Translations under genes and position numbers: made by a program | Shown: positions 17,527 through 26,852 of the stretch, piece by piece | Numbering within the stretch: the first letter of the stretch is position 1 | Layout of the letters: each line of letters starts with the position of its first letter | Origin: Amycolatopsis sulphurea | Lineage (GTDB): Bacteria; Actinomycetota; Actinomycetes; Mycobacteriales; Pseudonocardiaceae | Direction: 5' to 3' | Length of the DNA stretch: 64,000 nucleotides | Assembly: GCF_002564045.1 (NCBI RefSeq) | Contig: NZ_PDJK01000002.1 | Coordinates: 992,001-1,056,000, forward strand | Notes under the pieces: model-generated | Told to the model about the DNA's origin: nothing | The model's database searches: none | What the model saw: the letters and a program-made list of their open reading frames with translations, nothing else

Positions 17527-18651
17527 ATGGACGAGAAGCACGCCGTGGTGGTCGGCGGGGGTGTCGGCGGGCTGGCCGCGGCAGTGGGGCTCTACCGCGC
17601 GGGCTGGCGCGTCACCGTACTCGAACGAGCGGCGGAGTTCACCGCCATCGGCGCCGGGATCTCGTTGTGGCCCAACGCCCAGCGTGCGCTCGCCACGCTG
17701 GGCGTCGACCCGGTTCTCTCCCGGCTGCGCGGCGGCGCCCTGCTCGGCCGGGATGGCCGCCGCCTGGTCCGCTGGAACCTGGACGCGATGCTCGGCGACG
17801 AGGTTCTCCCGCTCGGCGGGATCCACCGCGCGAGCCTGATCGAGGCCTTGCGCTCGGCATTGCCCGGCGAATGCCTGCGCACCGGCGTCGAAGTGACCGG
17901 GGCCGAGCCGGACGGCCTCGTCCACCACGGCCGGGATTCGACGCGCGCGGACCTGGTGGTGGCCGCGGACGGCATCACCAGCCCGATCCGCCAGTCGCTT
18001 TACCCGGCGGCGCGCGTGGCCTACAGCGGCGGCGGCGCGTTTCGCGGGGTCGCGAAACTGTCCACGCGGATGACCACGAGCTGGGCACCCGGTGCGGAGG
18101 CCGGCGTGCTCCCGTTACCGGACGACCAGGCGTACTGGTGGATTTCCGAAGCCCGCCCGGCAGGCATCCGGCACGAGGACAACCGGGCTTACCTCGCCGA
18201 GCGGTACGCCGGGTGGCACGCGCCGTTGCCGGAGCTGATCGCCACCACCCCGGAGATCCTGCTGCACGACACCCACCACCTGGCCACTCCGTTACCCGGT
18301 TACGTCCACGGCCGGATCGCGCTGCTCGGCGACGCCGCGCACGCCATGCCGCCGTTCCTCGGACAGGGCGGCTGCCAGGCACTGGAGGACGCCGTGTCCC
18401 TGGCCGCCGCCTGTGCCGATTCGTCCACAGTGGAGGGAGCACTTCGGCGCTACGACGCGGAACGGCGTCCGCGCAGCCAGTTCGTGGCGAAGGCTTCGAT
18501 TCGTACCGGGGCCGGTGGTCCGTTGCTGCGCAATCCTGCCGCGTTCGCCGTACGATCGGCGCTGACCCGGATCGTGCCGCCATCACTCGTCGGACGAATC
18601 AACTCACCCATCACCACCTGGCACCCACCCACGTTCACCCCAGTCCGATGA
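17527..18651 (+). CDS. FAD-dependent aromatic monooxygenase
   Basis: A 374-aa class A flavoprotein hydroxylase (salicylate or 6-hydroxynicotinate hydroxylase-like). The dinucleotide fold is VVVGGGVGGLAAAVGL (residues 7-22), DG is in VVAADGITS, and the second FAD motif is GRIALLGDAAHAMPPFLGQGG. ATG 17527 follows GAGGAGG. It is controlled by the divergent TetR. The last 46 codons lie in a 203-bp unit duplicated in tandem immediately downstream, where a second, promoterless copy of the C-terminus is still readable. Confidence 0.9.
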   Translation: MDEKHAVVVGGGVGGLAAAVGLYRAGWRVTVLERAAEFTAIGAGISLWPNAQRALATLGVDPVLSRLRGGALLGRDGRRLVRWNLDAMLGDEVLPLGGIHRASLIEALRSALPGECLRTGVEVTGAEPDGLVHHGRDSTRADLVVAADGITSPIRQSLYPAARVAYSGGGAFRGVAKLSTRMTTSWAPGAEAGVLPLPDDQAYWWISEARPAGIRHEDNRAYLAERYAGWHAPLPELIATTPEILLHDTHHLATPLPGYVHGRIALLGDAAHAMPPFLGQGGCQALEDAVSLAAACADSSTVEGALRRYDAERRPRSQFVAKASIRTGAGGPLLRNPAAFAVRSALTRIVPPSLVGRINSPITTWHPPTFTPVR

Positions 18652-18916
18652 CCATCACACCAAACCTGCCTCATACGCAGTGATCGCCGCCTGGACACGA
18701 TTACGGGCGTCCAAGCAGCGGCCCGTTGCAGCGCAACCCGGTCGCGTTCCCCCCACGGCCGACATTGACCCGGATCGTGCCGCCATCACTCGCCGGACGA
18801 ATCAACTCACCCATCACCACCTGGCACCCACCCACGTTCACCCCAGTCCGATGACCATCACACCAAACCTGCCTCATACGCAATGATCGCCGCCTGGACA
18901 CGATTACGGGCGTCCA
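18511..18916. repeat. 203-bp tandem duplication spanning two gene ends
   Basis: Copy 1 (about 18511-18713) and copy 2 (about 18714-18916) align without gaps at an offset of 203. From 18563 / 18766 onward they are almost identical over 151 bp; the first 50 bp have diverged. Each copy holds the last codons of the monooxygenase (GRINSPITTWHPPTFTPVR then stop) and, on the other strand, the last codons of the response regulator. Copy 1 thus completes the monooxygenase, copy 2 the regulator, and each carries a redundant end of the other gene. Confidence 0.9.
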
Positions 18917-19505
18917 GGCGAGTGAGGATCGTGCTCACGTGCGCCTTCACGGTGCCTTCCACCACGAACATCCGACCGGCGACGTCCGCATTGGACAGTC
19001 CACCGGCCAGCAGGGTGAGAACCTCGCGTTCGCGGGGCGTCAACGCGGCCACCCGCTCCCGCGCGGCCGACGCCCGGCCGAGCCGATCGCCGGAGAGCTG
19101 CGTGAGCAGGCGGTGCGCCACCTTCGGCGACAGGAACGCCGCTCCGTCGGCGACCGCGTGCACGCCCGCGAGCAGCTCCCGCGGATCGCCCGACTTGAGC
19201 AGGAACCCGCTCGCGCCGAGGCCGAGCGCCCGCTCGATGTAAGCGTCCTCGCCGAACGTGGTCAGCATGAGCACGCCGGTGCCGGGCAGTACCCGCCGGA
19301 TCTCCTCGGCCGCGGCGAGCCCGTCCAGCACCGGCATCCGGATGTCCAGCAGCGCCACGTCCGGCCGGGTCGCACGGGCCTGCTCCACCGCCGCGCGCCC
19401 GTCCTCGGCCTGGGCAACCACCTCGATGTCCTGGTCGGCGGAGAGGATGGCCGCGACCCCGGCCCGGATCATCGCCTCGTCGTCGGCCAGCAGTACCCGG
19501 ATCAC
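18858..19505 (-). CDS. LuxR/NarL-type response regulator
   Basis: A 215-aa regulator. The receiver (residues 1-120) has DDEAM, the phospho-acceptor Asp in VALLDIRMP and the conserved Lys in FLLKSGD. The LuxR helix-turn-helix is LTPREREVLTLLAGGLSNADVA ... VKAHVSTILTRL. GTG start overlaps the stop of the kinase gene (GTGA). The cognate kinase is frameshifted, so this protein may lack its phospho-donor. Confidence 0.9.
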   Translation of the reverse strand: MIRVLLADDEAMIRAGVAAILSADQDIEVVAQAEDGRAAVEQARATRPDVALLDIRMPVLDGLAAAEEIRRVLPGTGVLMLTTFGEDAYIERALGLGASGFLLKSGDPRELLAGVHAVADGAAFLSPKVAHRLLTQLSGDRLGRASAARERVAALTPREREVLTLLAGGLSNADVAGRMFVVEGTVKAHVSTILTRLDARNRVQAAIIAYEAGLV

Positions 19506-21050
19506 GGTTCGTCCTCACTGTAGAAGTCCTTGGTCACCAGCCGGCCGTCGGCGAAACACAGCCGGTAGGCCGACCTGTTCAGGTCGAGCCAGGTCCGGTC
19601 GGTGCCGTAGTACTCGCAGGTCGCTCCCGGCGGTCGCGGTGGTTCGTTGGCCGCGGGGAGCGAGGTGCGCTGCCGCGAAGGCAGCGATACGGCCAGCTTC
19701 TCACGTGGCTCCCCTGGTTCGAGCCGGGCGTACACCGAGCTGGTCAGGTTGGATTCGTGCCACTGAACCAGGAACACCACACCGGTCACGCCGAGGACGA
19801 GGCCGAGCAACGCCGACGGGACCAGGATCGCCTGCACCAGGCTGCGCCGCACATCGCGCCGGACCAGCTCACGCTGTCGCGCGGCCTGCCCGATCACCTC
19901 GTCGTCGCCGGGCTCGGGCGCGGGCCCGGCGGCGTGCGGCAGCCGTGCCTTGACTTCGAAGCCACCGTCCACCTGTTCGGCACACAACGTCCCGCCGATC
20001 AGCCGCACCCGCTCCTGAAGGCCGATCAACCCGCGCTGGCCCGAACTCCCGGGCAACGGCCCGGCAGGCGGCGCTGCGTTGCGTACCACCACTTCCGTGG
20101 TCTCCGCGGAACTGGTGACGGTCACCGTCACCGCGGCGCCCGGAGCGTGCTTCGCCGCGTTCGTGAGGCCTTCCTGTACCACGCGGTAGGCCGCACGCGC
20201 GACCATCTGTGGTGCGCCATCGAGATCGGCCGGCTGTGCTTCGATCTCGATTCCGGACGAGCGCGCCCGGTCGATCAGCTCGCCGAGGTCTCCTTGCACC
20301 GGTTCGACCGGCGCGGCGTCCTCACGGAGCACGCCGATGATCTCGCGCAGCCGCTCGGTCGCCTGTGCGGCACCGGCCCGCAGCTGGCCGGCAGCCACGC
20401 TCTGCTGCTTGTCGAGCCCGGCCGCCACCTCCAGCGCCGCGGCCCGCACCGCGATGAGGCTCAGCTCGTGGTCGAGGGATGTGCATGTCACTGGCGATCC
20501 GGGCGCGCTCCCGCATCCGCGTCTCCCGCGCCACGAGACGGTAGCGGCTCTCCAGCTCCTCGGCCCGCCGCCAGCCCTCCTGCGTCAGCTCCTGCCGCAG
20601 CCGCATGTGCCGCCCCACCAGGAACGGGGCGATACCGGCGAACGCGAGTATGCCGAGCGCGGTGCCCAAGGCGTCGAAACCGTCCGGCAGCAAGGCCGCG
20701 GCGACCAGCCCGGCCACCACGATCGCGGCGCAGATCGCGACCGCCGCGCGGGCCCTCGGCATCCGCAGCCCGGCCAGGTAGCACAGCGCGACCAGCAGGA
20801 AGAACTCCCACATGGCGACCTTCGAGTGCCAGGCGAACGAGACGACCAGCGACGTTGCCAAGGTCACCGCCAGCGACACGGCAGGCCAGCGTCGGGCGGT
20901 CATCACCGCCGCGGTCACCGAGACCAGGCCGTAGATCAGCTCCTGGTAGGTCGCCCAGAAGGTGGCATCGTCGACCGCGATCAAGCAGAGCAACGCCCAC
21001 AGCACGACGTGGAGCGTCACGCGCCGCCATCGCCGGGCCACCTCCTCCAC
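19502..21050 (-). pseudogene. NarL-type sensor histidine kinase, frameshifted at the H-box
   Basis: The N-terminal half (GTG about 21050) has five or so membrane helices and reads to ARIASDMH, then switches to HIPRPRAEPH. The expected continuation, SLDHELSLIAVRAAALEVA, is present in another frame. A net loss of 2 bases (or gain of 1) near 20485 explains this, right at the phospho-acceptor His of the HisKA_3 motif. The ATPase part is intact (N-box EGLTNAAKHAPG; GQRGLIGLQER). The C-terminus is unusual: it adds another membrane helix (LVPSALLGLVLGVTGVVFLVQ) and about 85 extracytoplasmic residues. Either a true pseudogene or a base-calling error in the CCC run. Confidence 0.85.
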
Positions 21051-21130
21051 CCCGCTGACGCTACAAGGGCCGCGCACCTGGCGGCCACTGCCGAAAGTCA
21101 AGGTCCACCGTTGCGGCATGATGGGTCACC

Positions 21131-21340
21131 ATGGCTGAGCGCACCCTGGCCGATCAGCTCGGCGGTCCCCTGCCCGAGGGCATCGAAGCCCTGCCCGAAG
21201 AGCATCGGCAGGACCTCGCCGCCGCCCTGCGGGATGCCCGGCACCAGCAGGCGAACGCGCTCGCCCACGCCGGTGAGGAGGCCCTGAAGTACGTACCGGC
21301 CCTGCTGCGCGGCGCGGTGCGGAAGGCGGTCGGCCTGTGA
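21131..21340 (+). CDS. Small hypothetical protein
   Basis: A 69-aa charged, helical protein (MAERTLADQLGGPLPEG ... ALLRGAVRKAVGL) with no recognised domain. It is divergent from the kinase gene and overlaps the next gene by 4 bases (ATGA-type), so the two are probably co-translated. Confidence 0.65.
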   Translation: MAERTLADQLGGPLPEGIEALPEEHRQDLAAALRDARHQQANALAHAGEEALKYVPALLRGAVRKAVGL

Positions 21341-22065
21341 ACCCGGAGATCCTCAAACTCGCCAGGGCGCTCGACGTCGAGCCTGCCAGGCTGGCCTACC
21401 TCGCCGAAGTCGACCAGTCCGATGTACGCCGGTTCCGCGAGCAGGTGACCACGACGCTGTTCGACGCGAACCGCGTGGCGCTGGAACGCATGGCCCTGGC
21501 GAGCAGACTGCTGCCCGCGCCGGTGCTCGCGAGGATCGCGGAGAAGGTGTTCGGGCCGCTGTTGTGCGCGCGAATCGCCGGGCTGGTCGACGTTTCCCGC
21601 GGCATCGACGTGGCGAAACGACTGTCGCCGAGGTTTCTCGCCTCGGTCGCCGCGGAACTCGATCCACGGCGGGCGACGGCGATCATCACCCGGATCCCGC
21701 TGCCGACCGTGCTGGCGGTGGCACGGGAACTGGCCGCCCGCGAGGATTGGATCACGCTGGGCCGGTTCGTCGGGCACCTGCCGGACGACACCGTGCGGCG
21801 CAGTATCGGACTGCTCGACAGCGCGGGCCTGCTCCACACCGCGTACGTGCTGGATGACAAGACCCGCGTCGACCACGTGCTCAGCCTGCTGCCCGGAGAT
21901 CAGCTGCCGAAGCTGGTCCGCGCCGCGGCCATCGACGAATCGTTGTGGGAGCCAGCGGTGGATCTGCTGGCACATCTGAAAGAAGCCCGCCGAGCCGCGG
22001 TACGTCCGCTGCTCGACGAGCTTCCCGAGGAACTCCGTCGCCGTGTTCAGGCGACGATCGAATAG
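21337..22065 (+). CDS. Hypothetical helical-repeat protein
   Basis: A 242-aa soluble protein made of short helical pairs (LAAEL..., ITRIPLPTVLAVARELAARED, LGRFVGHLPDDTVRRSIGLL, LLPGDQLPKLVRAA). The pattern resembles the helical superhelix of MgtE N domains, but I cannot assign a family. It is coupled to the 69-aa gene upstream. Its 3' end overlaps the decayed small gene on the other strand by 19 bases. Confidence 0.7.
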   Translation: MNPEILKLARALDVEPARLAYLAEVDQSDVRRFREQVTTTLFDANRVALERMALASRLLPAPVLARIAEKVFGPLLCARIAGLVDVSRGIDVAKRLSPRFLASVAAELDPRRATAIITRIPLPTVLAVARELAAREDWITLGRFVGHLPDDTVRRSIGLLDSAGLLHTAYVLDDKTRVDHVLSLLPGDQLPKLVRAAAIDESLWEPAVDLLAHLKEARRAAVRPLLDELPEELRRRVQATIE

Positions 22066-22248
22066 ATCCCGTAGATCACGACGGCCGCGCAGCACACGAT
22101 CGAACCGGTGAACTGCGCGACGCCGGTGCCGCCCTGCGCGCGGGCGTTCTCGCGCTCCGAGACCCGCGGATGCCGTAGGCGAACAGCACGGTGAGGACCA
22201 CGGCGACGGCCGGCGCGACCACGAAGACGGGTCCCGGTTGATGTCCAC
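22047..22248 (-). pseudogene. Decayed small membrane protein downstream of pitA
   Basis: Pieces in three frames make one protein: MDINRDP, then VFVVAPAVAVVLTVLFAYGIR, then VSERENARAQGGTGVAQFTGS and a C-terminal membrane helix ending YGIYSIVA. Two indels, both in C or G runs, break it. GTG at 22248 has a good GAAGGAG site. It is the usual small companion after the phosphate transporter gene and is damaged like it. Confidence 0.65.
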
Positions 22249-22734
22249 GTCCGCTCCTTCAGACCGCGACCCGGGCGGCCTCGGTGGCCTCCGGCTCGTC
22301 GTTGATGTTCCCGGCGTTCACTGGGTTCCGGCGACACCAGCCAGATCCCGGCCGCGAGCAGCACCCCGGCCGCACCGACCAGGGTCGGGCCCCAGCTGGC
22401 CCGGGTGGACACCCCGGCCGCGATCGCCCCGACGATGGCGGCGGCGGGCAGCGTGAGCACCCAGGCGATGACCATCTTGCCCGCGACTCCCCAGCGCACC
22501 TCGGCGAGTTTGCGGCCGAGCCTGGAGCCGATGATGCCGCCGGAGGTGACGTGCGTGATGGACAGCGCGAAGCCCAGGTGCGAGGAGGGGCCAGGATCAC
22601 CGCGGCCGAGCTGGTCTCGGCCGCGAAGCCCTGGGGCGTCTGGATCTCGGTGAGCTTCTTGCCCATGGTCTGGATGATCCGCCGGCCGCCGAGGTAGCTG
22701 CCGAGCGCGATCGCCGGCCCGCAGGCGACAATGA

Positions 22735-23759
22735 GGCTTTCCGGGTAAGCATCTGTGACGCTGGGTGACGGCCTGGGTGTGGTCGTTGCTGGCGGTGGTG
22801 ACACGCCGAAGTTGTTGTGGTGCAACGTAAAGACGCGGAACATCGGTATGAATTTGGTCCTACCACAGATCAACTTCATAGAGGTTCCGCGCCTGATGAG
22901 TGTGTCATACACCGCGACCTTGCCGGTACGCGACCAGACCGTGCTGTACCTGTCGAGCCTGTTGCACGCCGAACGGGTGCGGCGCGGTACCCGCAAAGAT
23001 CGCCGGGTTCTGACGACGTTCAAGCAGGCGGTCTTGGTGCTGCGCTGGTTTCTCGACGGCACTCGCGTCAAGCAGCTCGCCGTCGACAACGCGATCGGCA
23101 AGTCCACCGTGTACACCTATCTCGAGGAGGGGTTCACGGTGCTCGCCGCCCAGGCACCCGCGCTCGAGTCAGCGTTACTGGCGGCGAAAATGGCCGGGCA
23201 CAGCCACATTTCCATCGACGGCACCCTGATCGAGACCGACCGGGCGGGTCCGCACCCCCGGACCCACCGACGGGGTGGACCTGTGGTGGTCGGGCAAACA
23301 CTCCAATCATGGCGGCAACATCCAGGTCATCACCGCCCCCGACGGCTGGCCCCTGTGGACCTCCGACGTGCGGCCGGGCCGCGAGCACGACACCACCGCA
23401 CTGCGCGAACACCCCGAGATCCTGCCCGCCCTGGCCACCTGGATCGCCGAGAACACGCCCGCCCTGGACGACCTGGGCTACGAAGGTGAAGCCGACACCA
23501 TCACCGTCGCGTTCAAAAAACCGAAAGGCGGCGAACTCACCAAGGAACAGAAGACCCACAACAAAGCCCACAACGGGAAACGAGCGATCGGCGAACGCGG
23601 AAACTCCTTGCTGAAGACCACGTTCAAGGCGCTGCGCAACATCAGCCTCTGTCCATGGAAGATCGGCACCATCGTCGCAGCCGCCCTCGTCATCCTCCAC
23701 ATCGAGCACGACCGCACAACATGATCACCCACAGCGACCAACCGTTACCCGGAAAAGCT
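22735..23759 (+). mobile_element. IS5-like insertion sequence in pitA, transposase broken
   Basis: A 1025-bp element. Ends are imperfect inverted repeats (GGCTTTCCGGGTAA at left; AGCTTTTCCGGGTAA on the other strand at right). The host sequence CAATGA is duplicated at 22729-22734 and 23760-23765. Removing the element plus one copy restores the PiT reading LWVIVACGPAIALG, which fixes the ends exactly. Confidence 0.9.
22896..23724 (+). pseudogene. DDE transposase (IS5-like, DDE_Tnp_4), frameshifted
   Basis: The first part (MSVSYTATLPVRDQTVLYL) holds a helix-turn-helix (KQLAVDNAIGKSTVYTYLEEG) and the first catalytic Asp (ISIDGTLIETDR). The second part, in another frame, continues VRTPGPTDGVDLWWSGKHSN with the second Asp (DDLGYEGEAD) and the Glu region (GERGNSLLKTTFK). 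At the junction the bases CGGGCGGG suggest a 4-base duplication of an original CGGG, so the element is probably immobile. Confidence 0.85.
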
Positions 23760-24268
23760 CAATGACCCACAGCAGCGGGTTCGACCCGGCGCGAGCGAGC
23801 CGCCGGCGATCAGCGTCAGCGTGATGACACCCATGGCCTTCTGCGCGTCGTTGGTGCCGTGCGCGAGCGAGACCAGGCTGGACGAGAGCACCTGCCCGGT
23901 CTTGAAGCCCTTGCCCACCACGTCCTGGCGGGCCTTCGCGGTGATCCGGTAGGTGAGGAAGGTGCCCACGAGCGCCACCGCACCCGCCACGATCGGCGAC
24001 TCGACGGCCGGGATCAGCACCTTCTCGACGACCTTGCCGAAGTGCACCGCGTCCGCGCCGGAGGCAATCCAGCTGGCCCCGATCAGCCCGCCGAAATAGC
24101 GACCGCGGTTCTGGGCTGCAGCGCACCGGTCGCGATGGAAGTGGCCATCGCATTCGCCGTATCGTGAAACCCGTCGGTGAAGTCGAAAGCCAGCACCGCG
24201 ACGATCACCACCAGGACGATCGGCCTGTGAAACCCTCGAGGGCCGAATGAGTGAACAAGTATCCACAT

Positions 24269-24414
24269 TCCGCGCTTGAATAGGGCTAATTGGACAAAAC
24301 GAACAACGAATAGACGCCGAGGGCTACGGCCTGAATGCACCTGCCCGCTGAAGATCCGACGCACCGCCGGGGAATCGAGGGGCGGGCCGGGCGAGAACGG
24401 CGCCCGTGCCGGAG
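24269..24414. other. Intergenic gap between pitA remnant and hutI
   Basis: Contains the likely promoter side of the dead transporter gene. I see no gene, hairpin or repeat here. Confidence 0.4.
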
Positions 24415-25560
24415 TCAGCGCATTCGCTCCCCCTTCCGCCATACCGCGTGGGTCAACGGAACCCCCGGCCGATACGCGAGATGCGTTGTGGACGGCGCAT
24501 CGAGGACGTGCACATCCGCTCGCGCACCCGGCCGGAGGTAGCCGACGTCGTCCCGGCGGAGCGCGCGGGCGCCGCCGGCCGTCGCCGCCCACACCGCCTC
24601 GTCCACCGTCATCCGCATCTGCAGCACAGCCGTGGCCACACAGAACGCCATCGACGTGGTGTACGAACTCCCGGGGTTTGCGTTGCTGGCCAACGCAACC
24701 GTCGCGCCGGCGTCGAGCAGCCGCCGCGCCGGGGCCAACGGCTGCCGAGTCGATAAATCGCACGCGGGCAGCAGCGTCGCGACCGTGCCGGAGGACGCCA
24801 ACGCCGTCACGTCGGCATCGGTGAGGTAGGTGCAGTGGTCCACGCTCGCCGCGCCGTGTTCGACGGCGAGCCGCACGCCTGGTCCCTCTCCGAGCTGATT
24901 GCCGTGCACGCGGAGCCCCAGCCCACGCTTCGCGGCGGCCGTGAGCACCTGCGCCGACTGCGCCTCATCGAACGCTCCGGTCTCGCAGAACACATCCGCC
25001 CACCGCACGTGCGGTGCGACCGCGGCCAGCATCTCCCCGCATACGAGGTCCACATAGGACTCCGCATCGGCGCCCGGCGGCACGAGGTGCGCGCCGAGAT
25101 AGGTGACCTCGTCGGCCACCGATCCGGCGAGCTTCGCCGACCGTTCCTCGTCGGCGACGGTCAGCCCGTAGCCGGTCTTGGTCTCCAGGCAGGTGGTGCC
25201 CTGCCGCGCCGCTTCGTCGAGATGCCTGCCGAGGTTCGCCGCCAGCTGCTCGTCCGAGGCCCTGCGAGTGGCCTCGACGGTGATCACGATCCCGCCTGCC
25301 GCATAGGGTTTCCCGGCCATCCGCGCCTCGAACTCCGCGGTGCGGTCCCCCGCGAACACGAGGTGCGTGTGGCTGTCGACCCAGCCCGGCAGCACCGCTC
25401 GCCCGCCGACGTCCACCCGCTCGTCCGCCTCCGGCGCCCGCCCGGCCGGGCCGACCCACGCGACGGCACCGCCCTCGAGCACCATCGCGGCTTCGCCGAG
25501 CCTGCCCAGCTCAGGGTCGTTCGTGGTGAGCTCGCCGATTCCGGTGATCAGGACTGCCAC
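24415..25560 (-). CDS. hutI: Imidazolonepropionase
   Basis: A 381-aa amidohydrolase-superfamily enzyme that hydrolyses 4-imidazolone-5-propionate to N-formimino-L-glutamate, the third step of histidine degradation. Metal ligands are visible in [13 protein letters not shown] (HxH), RVHGNQ and VDHCTYL; the substrate-binding KTGYGL loop and ASNANPGSS (catalytic Asp replaced by Asn in this stretch, as in NANPGS of the family) are also present. Length matches the family. It is the last gene of the hut operon and overlaps hutF by 13 bases. Confidence 0.95.
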   Translation of the reverse strand: MAVLITGIGELTTNDPELGRLGEAAMVLEGGAVAWVGPAGRAPEADERVDVGGRAVLPGWVDSHTHLVFAGDRTAEFEARMAGKPYAAGGIVITVEATRRASDEQLAANLGRHLDEAARQGTTCLETKTGYGLTVADEERSAKLAGSVADEVTYLGAHLVPPGADAESYVDLVCGEMLAAVAPHVRWADVFCETGAFDEAQSAQVLTAAAKRGLGLRVHGNQLGEGPGVRLAVEHGAASVDHCTYLTDADVTALASSGTVATLLPACDLSTRQPLAPARRLLDAGATVALASNANPGSSYTTSMAFCVATAVLQMRMTVDEAVWAATAGGARALRRDDVGYLRPGARADVHVLDAPSTTHLAYRPGVPLTHAVWRKGERMR

Positions 25561-26852
25561 AATGCCTCGATTTCCCCGGCCAGCACGGTTTCCGGACGTT
25601 CGATCAGCAGGTGCACGCCGTCCCGGACGATCTCCCGGCCAGCCACCACGACCGCCCGGACATCGGCCGCCGAGGCCGCGAAGAGCACCCCGGACGCCTC
25701 GATCCCGGCAGTCCGCACGGTGTCCACGGCGACCGTGACGAGGTCCGCCCCGGCGCCGTCGGCGATGATTCCGGTCTCCGGCCAGCCGGTCGTCACGTGG
25801 TCGGTACCGGCGGCCAGCAGCTCGTCCGCGGTGAACCGGCCACGCTGCTCACTCGCCAGCCGCTCGTCGAGCTCCAGCGCGCGGGTCTCCTCGAACGCGT
25901 CGACCACCGCGTTGCTGTCGCTGCCGACCCCGAGCCGCGCGCCTGCGTCGAGCAACGCCCGCGCTGGGCCGATCCCATCGCCGAGATCCCGTTCGGTGGT
26001 CGGGCAGAAGCACGCTCCGGCCCGAGCCGTCCCGAGCCATTTCACGTCCTGCGCGGTGAGGTGCGTGGCGTGCACCGCGGTCAGCCGCTCGTCGAGCACG
26101 CCGTAGTCCCACAACAGACCGGTCGGCGTCCAGCCGTACGCCGCCTCGCATTGTTCGTTTTCCGCTCGCTGCTCGGACAGGTGAATGTGCAGGGGGCGGT
26201 TCTTCGGCACCGCCCGGTCCACCGCGGGCAGGTCGTGCTCGGGAACCGCGCGCACGGAGTGGATCGCTCCGCCGACGCGGAACAGCTCGTCCTCGGGCAG
26301 CTCCGCGACCCGCTCCGCCCACCGTTCGGCAGTGCCATCGGAGAACCGCCGCTGCACCTCGTTCGGCGGCACGCCGATTCCACCTGCCAGGTAACAAGTG
26401 TCGAGCAAGGTGAGCCGGATCCCGGCGTCCCGGGCGGCCTGCCGTAGCGCTTCCCCCATCGCGTTGAGCGAAACGTAGGGCCGACCACCCGGAGCGTGGT
26501 GCAGGTAGTGGAATTCGGCCACACTCGTATAGCCGGCCAGCACCATTTCCGCGTACACGCCCCGCGCGAGCCGGTAATACGAGTCTGGTTCGAGCCGCGC
26601 GGCGAGGGAATACATCCGCTCCCGCCAGGTCCAGAACGTTCCCCGCGCATGATGCGTCCGGCCGCGCAGCGCACGGTGGAACGCATGGGAATGCCCGTTC
26701 GCGAACCCGGGCAAAGTGAGTCCGCTGAGGACTGTTCCGGTCCGTGGCGCATCCTCGGTCACCGCAGTGATCTGGCCCTCGGCCACCTCGATCCGCACCG
26801 CCTCGGCGATCCCTCCGGGCAACCAGGCCCGCTCACACCAGTACGTGGTCAT
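25548..26852 (-). CDS. hutF: Formimidoylglutamate deiminase
   Basis: A 434-aa amidohydrolase that converts N-formimino-L-glutamate to N-formyl-L-glutamate and ammonia. Features: [17 protein letters not shown] with FWTWRERMY after it, the zinc site [24 protein letters not shown], and the late Asp in [15 protein letters not shown]. Presence of HutF means that the pathway runs through N-formylglutamate, which needs a deformylase. ATGA overlap links it to the upstream M20 hydrolase gene. Confidence 0.94.
   Translation of the reverse strand: MTTYWCERAWLPGGIAEAVRIEVAEGQITAVTEDAPRTGTVLSGLTLPGFANGHSHAFHRALRGRTHHARGTFWTWRERMYSLAARLEPDSYYRLARGVYAEMVLAGYTSVAEFHYLHHAPGGRPYVSLNAMGEALRQAARDAGIRLTLLDTCYLAGGIGVPPNEVQRRFSDGTAERWAERVAELPEDELFRVGGAIHSVRAVPEHDLPAVDRAVPKNRPLHIHLSEQRAENEQCEAAYGWTPTGLLWDYGVLDERLTAVHATHLTAQDVKWLGTARAGACFCPTTERDLGDGIGPARALLDAGARLGVGSDSNAVVDAFEETRALELDERLASEQRGRFTADELLAAGTDHVTTGWPETGIIADGAGADLVTVAVDTVRTAGIEASGVLFAASAADVRAVVVAGREIVRDGVHLLIERPETVLAGEIEALWQS

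Larger units (their letters stand above)
22259..24268 (-). pseudogene. pitA: PiT-family low-affinity phosphate transporter, multiply disrupted
   Basis: The start is recognisable (IVLVVIVAVLAFDFTDGFHDTANAMATSIATGAL). Lesions in order: an out-of-frame deletion of roughly 60 codons after AVAIS, resuming at GLIGASWIASGADAVHF; a shift between LTLIAGGSLA and GSNPLLWVI; the insertion sequence at 22735-23759; a shift before SSHLGFALSITHVTSGG; and a last shift near the C-terminus before NAGNINDEPEATEAARVAV. PiT proteins carry metal-phosphate/H+ symport across the membrane. This copy cannot work. The large deletion and the insertion show real decay even if some single-base shifts are errors. Confidence 0.9.

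Noticed and set aside
18680..18886. Small open frame between monooxygenase and response regulator
   Set aside because: It is produced by the 203-bp duplication and carries no independent start signal.
23230..23275. Programmed frameshift in the pitA-borne transposase
   Set aside because: The junction is better explained by a 4-base CGGG duplication; no slippery sequence of the usual A6G or A7 type is present.
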